Part shown: piece after piece, positions 12,801 to 25,993 of the stretch | How positions within the stretch are numbered: position 1 is the stretch's first letter | Layout: every line of letters begins with the position of its first letter | Source of the DNA: Mansonella perstans | Lineage: Eukaryota > Nematoda > Chromadorea > Rhabditida > Onchocercidae | Reading direction: 5' to 3' | Length of the DNA stretch: 64,000 nt | Assembly: GCA_037074765.1 (NCBI GenBank) | Contig: JBAMDO010000132.1 | Coordinates: 87,433 to 151,432, forward strand | The notes under the pieces: model-generated | Seen by the model: only the letters and a program-made list of their open reading frames with translations | Told to the model about the DNA's origin: nothing | The model's database searches: none | Position numbers and translations under genes: made by a program

Positions 12801-15800
12801 ATGCATGTATGTATCTATGTATTTATGTACTTCTGCATTAACATTTTTATGTACCATTTATCTGTTAATTAATTTCCTTTTATCATTGCAGTTTATTAAT
12901 CACTTCTGACCATTTTAAATCCGTAATTAATTAATTAATCCCATTATTTGATACACTATTCAATTCAATTTTCCTTTACTTCGATTCATTTCATCATCAC
13001 CTCCTTTTCCTTGCTCCAATTTCATTTTGTCTTTGTCAGTGTTTTGATTCTATTTTCATCTTTTTTCATTTTCATTTCCATCGCTCCGTATGATACTTTA
13101 CCTGAATATATGCACTGTATCCGGAACCGCAAGCAAAATCAAACATTGCAATCATTCCTTTGGCCCATAGTGGAAGACAGCTGATATTAGCCTGACACTT
13201 TTTAAATTCGGCAAATTGCTTGCAAGCCTCATCAATTTGCTTTGGTTGCCTAATAACAGCCAAAGGATGAGGTTGAAAAGCAGTTATTAATTGAACACAT
13301 GCCGCAAATTGTTTCTGTTCTGCCAGTTGACAGGTAACAACGGGTTGCGATGTTGTTTGAACTTAAAATGAAATCATAAAATGAATTAATTTAAAAAAAA
13401 AAATGAGTGGATGAAAAGCTCTCTCATCGGCTTTTAGCAAGACTGATTTGATAAATTTGAAGCGTAAAATAATAATAGTCAAACCTAAAATATTATTAAT
13501 TTAATATTTGAAATAAGATTAATTTATTAATTTTACATTTGTTTATAATCATTTTTCATGCAAAATAATCTCTTTTTTCGGTTTAAAAATGATTTTGGTA
13601 AATAAAGGTGATTGCTCAATTTCAAGTTTTGACTTTGATTAATCAAAGTTTTAACTAGAATTTTTTTTTTTGCAGTTGGATGTGTTGGAATGAAAAGAAA
13701 CAAATAGAATTAATCAAGCGTATTCAAATGGTTTTGCTTGAAATTAAAGAGTGAATTTTTCTTTAAATAGACTCAATTTTAAAATAAAACCTAATTTGAA
13801 ATTTGATTTATAAATTGATTCAAAAATTAAAATTAAAACGACAAAAGTTGTCACAATTAAGGCGAGTTTTGCCGTATTAATCAAACAAGAATGAGACACT
13901 TTTTTTCATCAAAATTACTTTTTTGTTTTTTAGAAAAATCATTGTTATCACAAAATAAAAAAATTTTTTTTTTCTCCCAAATAAATGAATGAATAAAAAA
14001 GAAAAGTGAGCTTATCATTTGTGTTGGTGCAGGAGTTATTGTCTGTGCCATAATTTCATCCAGATTACTAGGACGTTCTGCAGGACAACCTTCTTCAGTT
14101 CCTAATTCCACTACCTGTTGTGTTTAATTATTTTATGGCATCTTTGAAACAAATATATCCAATAATTGCTATGGTAATTTTAATTTCTCTTTTTCCTACT
14201 TCGATAATTTTATAGTTTATATATAAATGAAGTACAAAAAAACAATTAAACAAACAAACAAACCAATTGCCGTAATTGTTGTAAATTTTGGATTGCTTCT
14301 TGTGAACACATTTCCATAAAAATTTTTTCGCCACATTCAAATGCATCCCGAATGAGATAATATGAATTGCAAAGATATGCTTCACCATGAATTCCCTAGA
14401 ATTTTTACAAAATTTGCTAAAAATTAATTAATTTCATTAGAAATAATTTTTATTAATATTTTAATCTCAGCAAACATGTATTGAAAAATTTTTTTATGAA
14501 AAAATTAAATTAATTCTCCGCAAAATTAAAATACAAGATTGTTTTAATTTCAATAATACGTAAAAGAAAAAATAACAAAAAACAAAATAACAAATTAATA
14601 AAATTTCATAAACATAGCATTTTGAATAAATGAATAAAGAAAAAGAGCAAAAAAAAAGAAAAGAAATGAACCTAATAATTCTTTGATTATTTCTTAAACT
14701 TTTTTTTATTTATAACTAGTAGAATGTTATGTTATTTGACATCACTGCGAATACAAAAAAAAAAAAATTCTAAATTAAAAAATTAATTAATAAATTATTT
14801 CTCTAAACGGCCGATTTTTTTTGTATAATAACAAGTTCAAAATCCCACTAAAACTTATCATTTCTATAAATTTATGATAATTCAATTACAGAGAAAGAAT
14901 TGGTTGAATAAGTAAACGAATAAAGGATTGGTTATATTTATGACTAACATTTGAATCTGAAAATCTTTCCAATGTAATTTTATCTTCAATTTGATAAAAA
15001 ATTATTAGAAAAAGTAATGCGCTTAAAGAAACAAAGGAAAAAAAAAAGAAAACAAATAATTTTCTATCGCACTAACTTGAAATTTCTATAAACAAATAAA
15101 GAAAGAGTAAATAAATGAACAACTATGCTTAGTTTCTATTTCTATAATTATAAAGTATAAATAATTGATGAAACAATTTCTACTGGTTATTAATCGATTT
15201 GCAATTTCTACTGATTAAATTTCAAACCGATTTTAAACAATTTTAAAGGTTTAATTAACATATCGCATTGACTTGAAATTTTTGCAAACAAATTGGTCTT
15301 TTAATGTCATATTTGAAAAAATAAGCGGAGGAACAATGAAATAAATTAAAATTAACTTGTAACATATTGTGTATTGCTAAGCCAAGCGTATTTAAACCGG
15401 ACTGACAAATATCGGTACGATGTTTAATTGCCTGAATGCATTCATTGTTCCTCTGCAATAAAGCACGTGTACGGTTACCACAAATTGGTGATAAACCGAT
15501 CCTGAAAAGAAATTGAAAGTAATCATTTATGATAGGATTAATTCTTATATGTATTTGAATAAGAAAAAAAGCATTAATTAAATCAATGAGAAGTAGAATT
15601 AAATCTTGAATGATAAATTTTTTGACAAAAAAAAATCATAAATTATTATAACTCTGTTTCCCTCAATTAATTCAATTTAAATTAAAGTAATTAAAAAAAC
15701 AAAATCTTAATAATGGAAATTCTGGATGAATGTACTCTAAATAACAACTGCTCTTAATCCAATTAAAATTTTGGTTATTTTTTTTCCAATTTAATTATCT

Positions 15801-16808
15801 TTAATTAATTAAATATAATAATACCTTGCAAGCGTATTTAAGGGTGAATTAAAAGCACATCGTTTTCCATTGGAATGAACAAATACCGTATTCACAATAC
15901 ATTGATCATATTTATTATACAAATCGCATATGTCAGAAAGAATCACTGAATTCTGTTGACTAATTTCATGCAAAAAATTACGACTATTTAATTCGGCTAC
16001 TTTTCGATTAACTTCAATAAGTTCCGTCAAACATGTTAGCGCCAAATTCTCCTTAAATCATTTATTAAATCATTTGTAAAATTATAATTTTAAAATTTAA
16101 AAATTTTCACAGCTTCTTTGGATAATTTTATCAAAAAAAAAAAAAATGCGACATAAGTAAATGCTAAAATAAAATGCATTATTATTTGCATTTTTTGAAT
16201 TCAATCATTAAGAAAATAATCTATCCAAAATATTGGAAATTTTATTAAATGAATTTAATTTCTTATTTTTTTTCAAGTAAAGATATAACAATTAAAATAC
16301 TACTGTGAACCATTAACACAACTTAGTCACATACCTGTTCTGAGCTACATCGTGCATTTGTTGGGTTTAATTTAAATTTCCCATCATTATCATTATCATT
16401 ATCGTCCGTAATTACTTCTGTATAGCAATGATGCATAATTAAATCATCACTTAATGAATCTTGTACTGCTACAACAATGTTTTGCGCTTCCACTGTGCAT
16501 GCATCAAGCATTACACGTAGCGCACAATCGATATTATTACTAAATTGCTCCAGTGCATTGCAGATTGTTTCATTTTTTGGCTTAAATACAATATTTTAAT
16601 AATTATTATTAAATAAACTAAATATTTATCATTAAATATTAATATTTGTTTTTTTAAAAAGGAAAAAAACAAAGAAGATTAGAGAGAAAAAAAGTTGCAA
16701 CTTTACGCATTGTAAATAAAAAATTAAAATTGTTAAACATTTCAAACTAATTTGATTATCATTAAAATTTTCCGCTCATTCCATGATTTTTAATATCAAG
16801 TGGCTTGA

Positions 16809-16901
<93 letters not shown>

Positions 16902-19900
16902 TTATTATTATTATTATTATTTTATTATTATTATTACTAGTAATGTTATTATAGTTATTATTATTACTATTGGATGATGATAATATGTGTACAAAGATAG
17001 TATTATTGATACTTATTTTTTAAGAAAAAAGTAACATTAGATATGTCAGTTTGATTTAAATGATAATTATCATTATTTTTATTTTGTATTATATATTTTC
17101 ATTATTATTCCTCTTCTGTTGATGCAAAAATAAGAATAATATTATCAAGAGATCATTATTATTAATTTTATTTTTACTATCAGTTTTGCTTGAACGGAAA
17201 TGGAAATGGAAATAATTAACTGTTGTTTACCGTTTGGTTACATTGTGTTGAACTTGTTGAAGCATTAATAAAGCATTCTTTTTGTTCCGTTAAATTTTCA
17301 CGATTTCGACAAATCGTACGATAAATTGGTTCCAATTTTGCTTCACCAATATTTTGCGAACAAATTTTATTAATATTGCTGAACACGTACAGTATATCAT
17401 ATGATACCAAGCTGTTATTTAAATTATTACTATCACCTGAAATTAATTCAATAAAATTTTGAAAAATAAAACTTGATGAATGGAACAATTGCTTAAAATG
17501 TAATATAAATTACTCATATTTCACAGAAAAAGCTTGAAAATGAGCGTTCGATTCTTTCTAATTAGCTATTGCTCATATTCTTTCATATTAAGCAATTAAT
17601 GACAATCACTATTCATATTTCACATTGTTTATTCAGTTGCAACAATAAACTTTTTAATGAGCATCAATCACAGATAATGATAAGCCTCTAGAGTAAATCA
17701 TGATAAAAAGAAACATAAAATAAATATGATAATTTCAATGGTTTTTCATTATTATTACTATTTTTAACACTGTCATTTAAATTTTCATTTAAATTATGTA
17801 GCATTATATAATACAAAATATCCTAACCATGCTTGATTTTTTTAATCACTGAGATTACTACATTAATTATTATCAATTAATAGTATTATTGCCAAATTAT
17901 CATATAATCAGTTCACATTACATTGATTTCAATTATTTCTGCTTCCATGCTAAGCTTTGAATATAATAATAAATGTACATTCAATTCAATCGTTTTCAAT
18001 CATTGCATAGAATTGAAACAAACTTTTTGCAATATTTCTTAATTTTTTCATATCTACATTTCAAACTTTTTTGGCAAAACTATTGCATTATGAAATTTTG
18101 AAAAAAAAAGAAAATGAAATAGATGCGTACTTGTCGTAAATTGAGTAAAAGAAGATGAAGTGCTTGTTGTTATTGTTGTTGTCTTATAAGAACAAGCTAA
18201 TTGTGTATACATATGATCCGTTTCACTTTTAAGCGGTTCAATAACCTCCAAAGCATTCGTTGTACAATCATTTCGATCATCACTTTTTTGCACACACCAC
18301 AAATCGGTTCTTATTGATGCTAGAATTTTGCACATTGCTGATCCTTCCTGATTTGAAGCATGGCTGAAATTAAAAGTTCACTCCTCATATTCATCTATCT
18401 GTCATTTTTGCAGTATTTTTCTCCAGTTTCTGGGATAAAATTTTTGCCAAAGTATAAGGTCGATTTTTCTCGTAAAATATGACTTATTTTAGTAAGAATT
18501 GATCGCTGGAGAGAAATGTATTCTACTGATACAACAATTAATTTCGCAATGTTAATAAAATGGAAAAAATGTTTTTATAAAAAATTGAAAAAAAACTGCT
18601 AATGAATTTATGAGTTTAATTATTAGACTAAGAATTGAATTGCATTTTTTTTTTATTATACCATTTTTCTATTTAATTAAGAAATTTTTATCAAAAAAAA
18701 ATGCAAAACTTTTTGTTTGATGAAAAAAAGTTAAATTTTAGTAGCTTCATCTTTGTTGTTATGTTAACTTATTCAGTTCCCCTCTAGAAAAAACAAAAAA
18801 ACTTGATAATCTGTTAGTTTTAATTTTAAATTTTATTTAACGCTTTTTGCCTTTCTGTTTCTCATCCCTTCTTTCAATGAAAAAAATTAGATGAACTGAT
18901 GGAATGAAATTTTTAAAAATGAATAAAATGAAATAATTTGGGAAATCGAAATTTCTATGTTTCTGTTATCATTTAGTATGAGGCAAACCGACGTAAACAT
19001 TTGACAAGCGAATTATTTGTATATTTAAAATTTTGAACTCCAATAAGTCGCTATCTGAGTTAAATTTCCATCGAAAAATATTTTAATATTTGACGACAAT
19101 GGTAGTTATTTTTTTAACCATATTTGACAGTGAATCATACAAAACATTTGACCTTGAACTGACCTTGAATTAGAAAATGTAAGGAAATTGAAGGCAAATA
19201 ATTCAAAAAGTTCGAATTTTATTTTATTTTTTCATTTATCCTCAAATTATTCATTTCATCTTCTTATTATTTTCTTCAACATTATCAATTTTTATTTTTA
19301 TTTCATTCTTTTTTCATACTTCATAAACATGCCTTTTCTGACAACTTCTAAAAATAATTAAAAACAGTTATTGTAATTAAAAACAATAAGATTATTATCA
19401 ACAATAATTAGAAATAATTTTTGACATATTTGTTCTTATCAGCTTTCTCAATTCAAAACATAAAAATTACTTTTGATATAAAAATTAAAAATCCTAAATT
19501 TATTTGCTATACAATCATTTTCAATTTAACTGAAAAGCCAGCATTCAGTTTGATTTAACTTTTCACGAAATGAAAAATTTTTAATTTTGATTGAAAAAAT
19601 TGTTTTAATTTTCGAAATAATCTTTTTGTTTGATATTTTAACGAAAAAAAAGCAAAATATCCCTTCTGGCAGTACATGTTTCTTAATGTAATCATTAAAT
19701 TTTTTTAAAATTTTAATGACTAAGCAATAAATCTGACAAAAGTATAAAATGAAACTAGTTCTAGAAATCTCTATTAAAATTTTATAGAACAATAATAAAA
19801 ATGAAGAAAGGAAAATTTTGCAAGAATATTTTACGTTGTTCTTAATGTGCTTATTTTGATGATATGACTAATATTTCATGAATTAAAATTGAAATATTTG

Positions 19901-22900
19901 TTATTTTTGGAATAATTTTTCCTTTTCAAATTTCGTTACACATATCATAAGAATTGTGTTATCAGAAAGAAGAAAGAAAGAGTGAAAGAAATCTTTTAAA
20001 AAAAATTTAAAATTATATACAAACAAAATATTTGTTTTGTTAGTAACAGGACAAATCTTTTAGTCGGAATAGATTAAAAGATTTCGTCAATTTTTTTTCG
20101 TCAAAAAATTTAGTACATGAATTTTAATTTGAAAAGTGGTAAACAATCAAATTGATTGTTCGTAATTTTAAATCTTAAAAAAAACAAAACAAACGAGAAA
20201 AATGTTTTTAAAACAAGCAATGCAAGGAGATGAAAAATGAACACAAAGAAAATAATAACAGCAGAAAATAGAAAAGCTTAAAGAATTATCATTAATTAAA
20301 TCAATCACAGCGTACGCTAAAATTTTCCGATTGATAACTTTTATCGTACGTGTTTCACATGCAATATTCTTTATTAATTATTGTTCGTTCAGCGAAACTA
20401 AATGAAAGTGGGAAAAAATAAAAAACAAAAAGTTACTAAAATGAAAAAAAAATTAAAAGAAAAAATATCTAATTTCCATAGAATTTTAAAAGAATTTTTT
20501 CCAGAAAATACATTTAAACTTTTTGATTTTGCAGAATTTATAAATTATTTCCTAAGTTTTATTTCTGTATACAAAGAATGAAGCGAAAATCTTTTGAAAA
20601 AAATTGTATAGGAAAAGTAGTTCACAAATAATTTTATGCAATTGAAATTTTTTGCAAAAATAAAAAAGAAAAAATTATTTGAACTTACTCAATTGAACAT
20701 TGCCGATTTCGAGCATTTGCGAAACATTTTTTATATTCCTTAATTGATGGCATTAATAATTGACAAGTATACAATTCGATACCATTCCAAAATTTAATTG
20801 ATTCTGGCAATGTACATTTGGAAATAGTGAGTGTTTCGATGCATGTTCGAAATTCTAACAGCAATTCACATCCTTGATCCAATATTCGCCATCTGTGAAA
20901 AAAGTGTGACGCAAGTTTGTAAAAAGGAAAAATAACAACTTCATTCCTTATTCTTTCAATTTCAGTTTTTTTTTTTAATTTAAATTTCAGAATCTGCATG
21001 AAGTGATAATTCTGTTATTTTGTTAAAATTAAAAGTGAAAAAAAACTTGGTGTTGTTATTATCAACGAAAAAATTTGTAATAATTGATTTACACATTGTT
21101 GGTTGTTTTTTTTCAAATTACTTTATGCCTAATTAATAAAATAAGAATTTTATTTTTGTTTTAAATTTTTAATTTTTTATAAATCAAATTTTTTTCTTTC
21201 TAGATCAATAAAAAGGTATAATCTTTTAAGAAAAAAAAGAGAAAGTGATCGATAATAATTGGTTTGCACATATCGTTTGTTTTTTGGTAAAATTATTTTA
21301 TGTATAATTAATGAAATATTTTAATTGGGATTTTTTTCACGTAAATTTCAGAAATTTTAAAATTTTAGTACTCTACAGCATTAACAACTTAATATTTTCT
21401 ATTATTGCTTTAAATAAAAAAAAGTTCTATTTATTTAAATGAATAGTAATTCATTTAAATTTTATCAAAATGTTAATTATATTGTTTGTTTGTCTCTTTT
21501 TTCTCTGCGAAATCAAATTGTTAATACTTTTACACTTTAATTGCTGGAGAATTGACACGTGTATTCATTTAAATATTTTTCTTACCAGTCAATCCTATCT
21601 GTAGAATATTAGGAATATAACAATCTCGTTTTGTTTATTTATTTACAAAGAATGTCAAATTTAATAATAGACAAATAAACGATTACAATATATCACAAAA
21701 CTTGTATTGCAAATAACAAAATTTTACGATAATATCTATTTCATACTGTTTCAATTCAGTTATTAGTTTAAAATAAATATTAAATTCATTTGTTACTTAA
21801 TATTGTATTAGAAATGCAAAACTTCTTTTTGCTACCAATGAATGAATCATAAATTTATTCGCAAAATTAGATTCTAATTTAAAAAAAAAATTTTCAGAAG
21901 TTTTAATTCTGGAAATTTTGTTGAACTTTAGATTAAGAGCATCTATTTCGTCATCATTTACCATCACTATATTGTGTATTGTTCCCAACATTTCATATTT
22001 TTAAGCGTTTGTTTTTGTTTCATTTAAAACCAAAAACTTTTGTTTGCTAAGGAAAAAACTGTGACTGAAATGAAATTAACTACTTTAACTAATACATGTT
22101 CTCAGAAGGAAGCAATAAACTGGATTAATACTTAGAAAGATGGAAATGAATTCTTCAAAAAATAACTTATAATTTTGTTATGAAACTGTTTTTCATTTAA
22201 ATTTACAAATATTAATTAGTAAATAAAGTTTTAAGTTACTGCACAGAATTAGTTAGGAAATCTCAAAATCAAGTTTTTTGGTTCTAATTCAAAGAAAAAA
22301 AATGAAATCTTAGCGTAAAAAAGGAGATATAAGAAATAAACTGAACGGAGAAAAATTTTGTTGCTTAAAAAATGAATAGTTAAAATTTAAACAAGAACTA
22401 ACAAAAGCTATTTGTCACAATGATATTATGGAAAAGGAAAAAAAACGAATTCGAAATTTCACGCAACATTTTTTCACTTCCATTTTTTCATAAAATTGTC
22501 ATTTTTTTGATCAATATAAAAATTTGAAGTAATTTGATGAAAAGTTATAACAGATGTGAGCTACACCATTACAGTTTCTCTTGTCATATCAAGCTTATCA
22601 TAGCATGGAATTATCAATATCTTATCATATCCATTTTATTAAAGTTTCAAATTTTCAATTAGCGAGCAATATATTCAATTCTTTCAAATAATTTTGCAAA
22701 TTTAAACACATCAGATTTGCTGTAATATTACTCCTCTTCGCTTGTAATCAGTACTATAGCATTTCTTTTCTTTTGCTTATTTCTGTCTTCAGCATTTATA
22801 CTTTTTTTATCATAAAAAAGTCAAAAGAATGAAGAAGTAATTAATTAATTACTCGTAATTGATTGTCTTTTACTGGTTTGATTTGCTGAGAGAAAGCAAA

Positions 22901-25900
22901 AGAGATGAAAATTATCAAATCAATCTTCTAAATTTATTAAAATAGTTCGTTGCATCCAATCACTCCTTCATTCTCTTCCATTGTTTTTATAATCATTAAA
23001 ATTTATACAAAAAAAAAACAGATTTTTTTTACTAGCATTTTAAAAGGAGAAACTAATTTATTCATACAGCTACTTTTTTCTCTTGCGGGAAATATTACAT
23101 AAAAATGCAGTTATTCAATTATGTATAAATGTTTAATAAATAATAAATTTGAAATGACCAAAATTTGAAGATAAAAACAAAAGTCACTTCATGTGATTTT
23201 GAAAATTTATTACACAAATTAAAATTGGTAAAAGCATCTTACGAGAAATATTTGTTGAAAAAATGTTTGATGTGAAAAATCATTTAACTTTTGAAATTAG
23301 TATACCAACTTCAAAAATCCAAATTTCTTCTTGCATATCTTTATTATTATCGGTCTTTTTTAATATATTAGTGGTTTTAAAATTCTAATAAAATTAATTT
23401 CGACCATTATGGATGAGTGGGATTATTGTATATTGCATAATAAAGTATATTTTTCAACCTAGTTAAAGGCATTCTGCATTTACCAACTGTTCCAAAACAA
23501 AAAAAACGAAGAAAATGGATGACATTTTAAGCAATTTAGGACATCAAAAAATACTTTGTTTTTTTCCCGGAATCAAAATTAACATTTGAAAATCTTTTCA
23601 CTCTTTTTCCTGCAGCAGCAGTAGTGAATAAAATTGCCTAAAATTTTGCGAAGGAATTGAGTTCGATGATTCTTTTCCGATGAAGTTTGCTAACTCATTT
23701 GAAAGTTAAAGGATTTTTGAGTGTTGTTAAATGATTCTTTTTGAAGACTCTTTTTAAATTACTAAATTTAAAAATTTGAGTTTTTTTGAGTAATATGAAT
23801 TTTGAAACTTACATCATTTAATCTTCCAGTCTTTTTGCCTACCACATTTTTCTACTAAGAAAATTTCGTTTTTAATTCTTCATCATTGATCTCTGTCCAT
23901 CTAGACAGAAGTGTCAACGAAAAATTTCTTTAGAAACAATTTGCGAAAATAAAGACGTTGAACTTGACAGCCTTGAAACTTCACTACCAGAAAAAGAAAT
24001 GAAATGAGAGAAGGAAAAATAATTAAGGATTGTCTTGGTATACCACAGTCAAGGTCATTTCCCGTTTTTTTTTCCTTTTTTTAATTACAAATTAAATATT
24101 TTTATTGAAAGTCATTGAAATGTGACTAAAAATTTTCGCAGAAAATTTTAAAATGAAAAAGACTTTTTCTTCGATTTTCAGAAATATTCCGTACTTTGCT
24201 TGAAAAAGTACGGAATTTAAATTTAAATTAACTAAGCACTACATGTATATGACAAGATGAATTGATTGATTTTTTTTGAATGATAATAATTCGTTATGGA
24301 GAATATAGAAAACTTATTTAATAATAATTCACCAAAAAAATGAAACTGAAAAAGGAAAAGAATTTTTTGGAAGATTGAAAATGTAATTAAAAGCGATTTT
24401 TTTAATTCTTTTCATCTTTTTTCATTTAATTTTTTAAAATAAGTTCATACTGTTATTGGCATAGTTTTTTGGCGCCAACACTTTTTTCAAGTAGAAATTT
24501 ATTTGTTTATAAGTAATATTTTGAAAATTTCTTTAGTAGAAAAAAATTGGAAATAGAACAATGAATAAATTCTTCACATAATAAATAAACAAAAACAAAA
24601 ATTACAAAGACAATAGAAGCAAAAGAATATTAAATTTTATTTTTATATAATAAAAAAATCCTTTTTCCTTGTATTTATTGATATTATTTCATTTTTTTTA
24701 AAATTTATGTCAAAATGATAGAAATTCAATTTTAGACAAAATTGTGCTCAAGAAATATTAAAACAACATTCGCGAAAAAAAAATTTCCCAGAATTAATTT
24801 ATTCGAATTTGCAGTAAATCTATTTTCAGCTATTTCTTTCAATCTTGCTAATATTTTTTATCATATCTGTAATATTTCGTACATTTCAGATGACATGTCA
24901 ACTTTGCTGGAATTATTTTTTATACATCGCTCAGAAAAGAAAATATCATTTCAAATGTACAAGATTTGAAAATTTTGAAATAGATTGAAACCATTCATTT
25001 CATTCATCGAGAGAGAAAAAATTCAACTACATTGTTTATTTTGCTTGCATCGCAAGAAGATAGCGATGTTTCTTCAATTCTTTCGGAATTTTCAAACATG
25101 CTTTAATTTAATTGACGAAAATAACTAAAGTTGAGATAATAATTGCTGAATTAAAATTGCAATTAAAATTCGAATTCTAAAATTGCAGAACTGTTAAACA
25201 ACTTTAGCATACAAGAAATTAATCATTCATGATAAAATTTTAAACGAAAATGACTTATTGATTATTAATTAATAAAAATAATACTGTTTATCTCTTGTTA
25301 CCTTGTTTCGTCATTTAGCATGGATGAATTTATGAAATCAACTTGATTTAAATTCTCGATCCAATCAGCAAGATCTGTGGAGCATTGATCTACTCGCGTT
25401 TGTATCGCATTGGGGCAGTCGTATGAATAATTTGATGACGGATAATTTTTTGTCTCTTCCGATTGTAATAATGGTGAGACTGATGTCGATAATAGATCAA
25501 TATGATCAAATGGATCATCAAATGATTCCTCAGCAATAACTGGATATTCAGTACTTTCAATGGATGTAGTTGGCCGAGTCGATAGCTTAGAAGATCCGAT
25601 CTTCTCATCTGATAAATCATGACAATCTGCTTCACCATCATTGATCCAGTCTTCAGGAATACAGGAACCATCACCACATCGAAATGTAGTGGGTGGACAA
25701 TGATATTGGCGTGTGATAGAATTCCGATTCTTGGCTGTTATTTTAGATGAAATATGTGCAGCAGCATCTAAATTGTGACCAGTAATACTGGGTATTTGAG
25801 CATCTGTACCGGAATTTAACTGGATATCTACCGTATCTGCAACTGCCGGATTTTGGGTGATGGTACAAAAACATATCGATGGCAAAATTAGGAATATGGT

Positions 25901-25993
25901 TAATAATAATCGGTTATTCGGAAATTGTATTGTTGTTCTTGATGATGACAATAAAGCCGACAAAAACGACAACGACGACAACGACAGGATCAT
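6807..25993 (-). CDS. Large secreted Cys-rich repeat protein with one LDLa module
   Basis: Exons from the 5' end: 25993-25302, 20892-20689, 18363-18131, 17436-17231, 16580-16335, 16051-15825, 15501-15357, 14395-14264, 14114-(14012, 13919 or 14069), 13361-13102, 12585-12351, 11695-11589, 11387-11160, 10959-10621, 10070-9912, 9550-9389, 9276-9143, 8025-7762, 7517-6982, 6838-6807. All joins keep phase, giving about 1,547 residues. The start is the ATG at 25993. Hydrophobic stretches at residues 1-16 and 29-43 form a likely signal peptide. Residues 99-130 are an LDL-receptor class A module (CGDGSCIP, DCHDLSDE). The rest is a chain of helical segments with regularly spaced cysteines, resembling the nematode DUF19/CPG4-type extracellular modules; that assignment is tentative. 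The tail is Ser/Thr/Pro-rich with no transmembrane segment, ending QFL. A secreted matrix or eggshell-type role is only inference. Confidence 0.72.
16808..16937. repeat. (ATT)n microsatellite
   Basis: A perfect ATT trinucleotide tract runs to about 16900 and, after a one-base C interruption, continues to about 16937. It lies in the intron between the fourth and fifth exons of the large secreted-protein gene. Translation of the tract gives a meaningless poly-Ile frame. Confidence 0.95.
20893..25301 (-). other. 4.4-kb first intron of the secreted-protein gene
   Basis: This is the longest intron in the window, between the signal peptide/LDLa exon and the first Cys-rich exon. It is AT-rich throughout. 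I see only a small hairpin (12-bp arms around ATTCCGTACTTT, near 24185-24215) and no convincing nested gene. An intron this long behind a first exon may carry regulatory sites, but none can be named. Confidence 0.6.

Noticed and set aside
16783..16977. Poly-isoleucine open frame
   Set aside because: It is only the translation of the ATT microsatellite in an intron.
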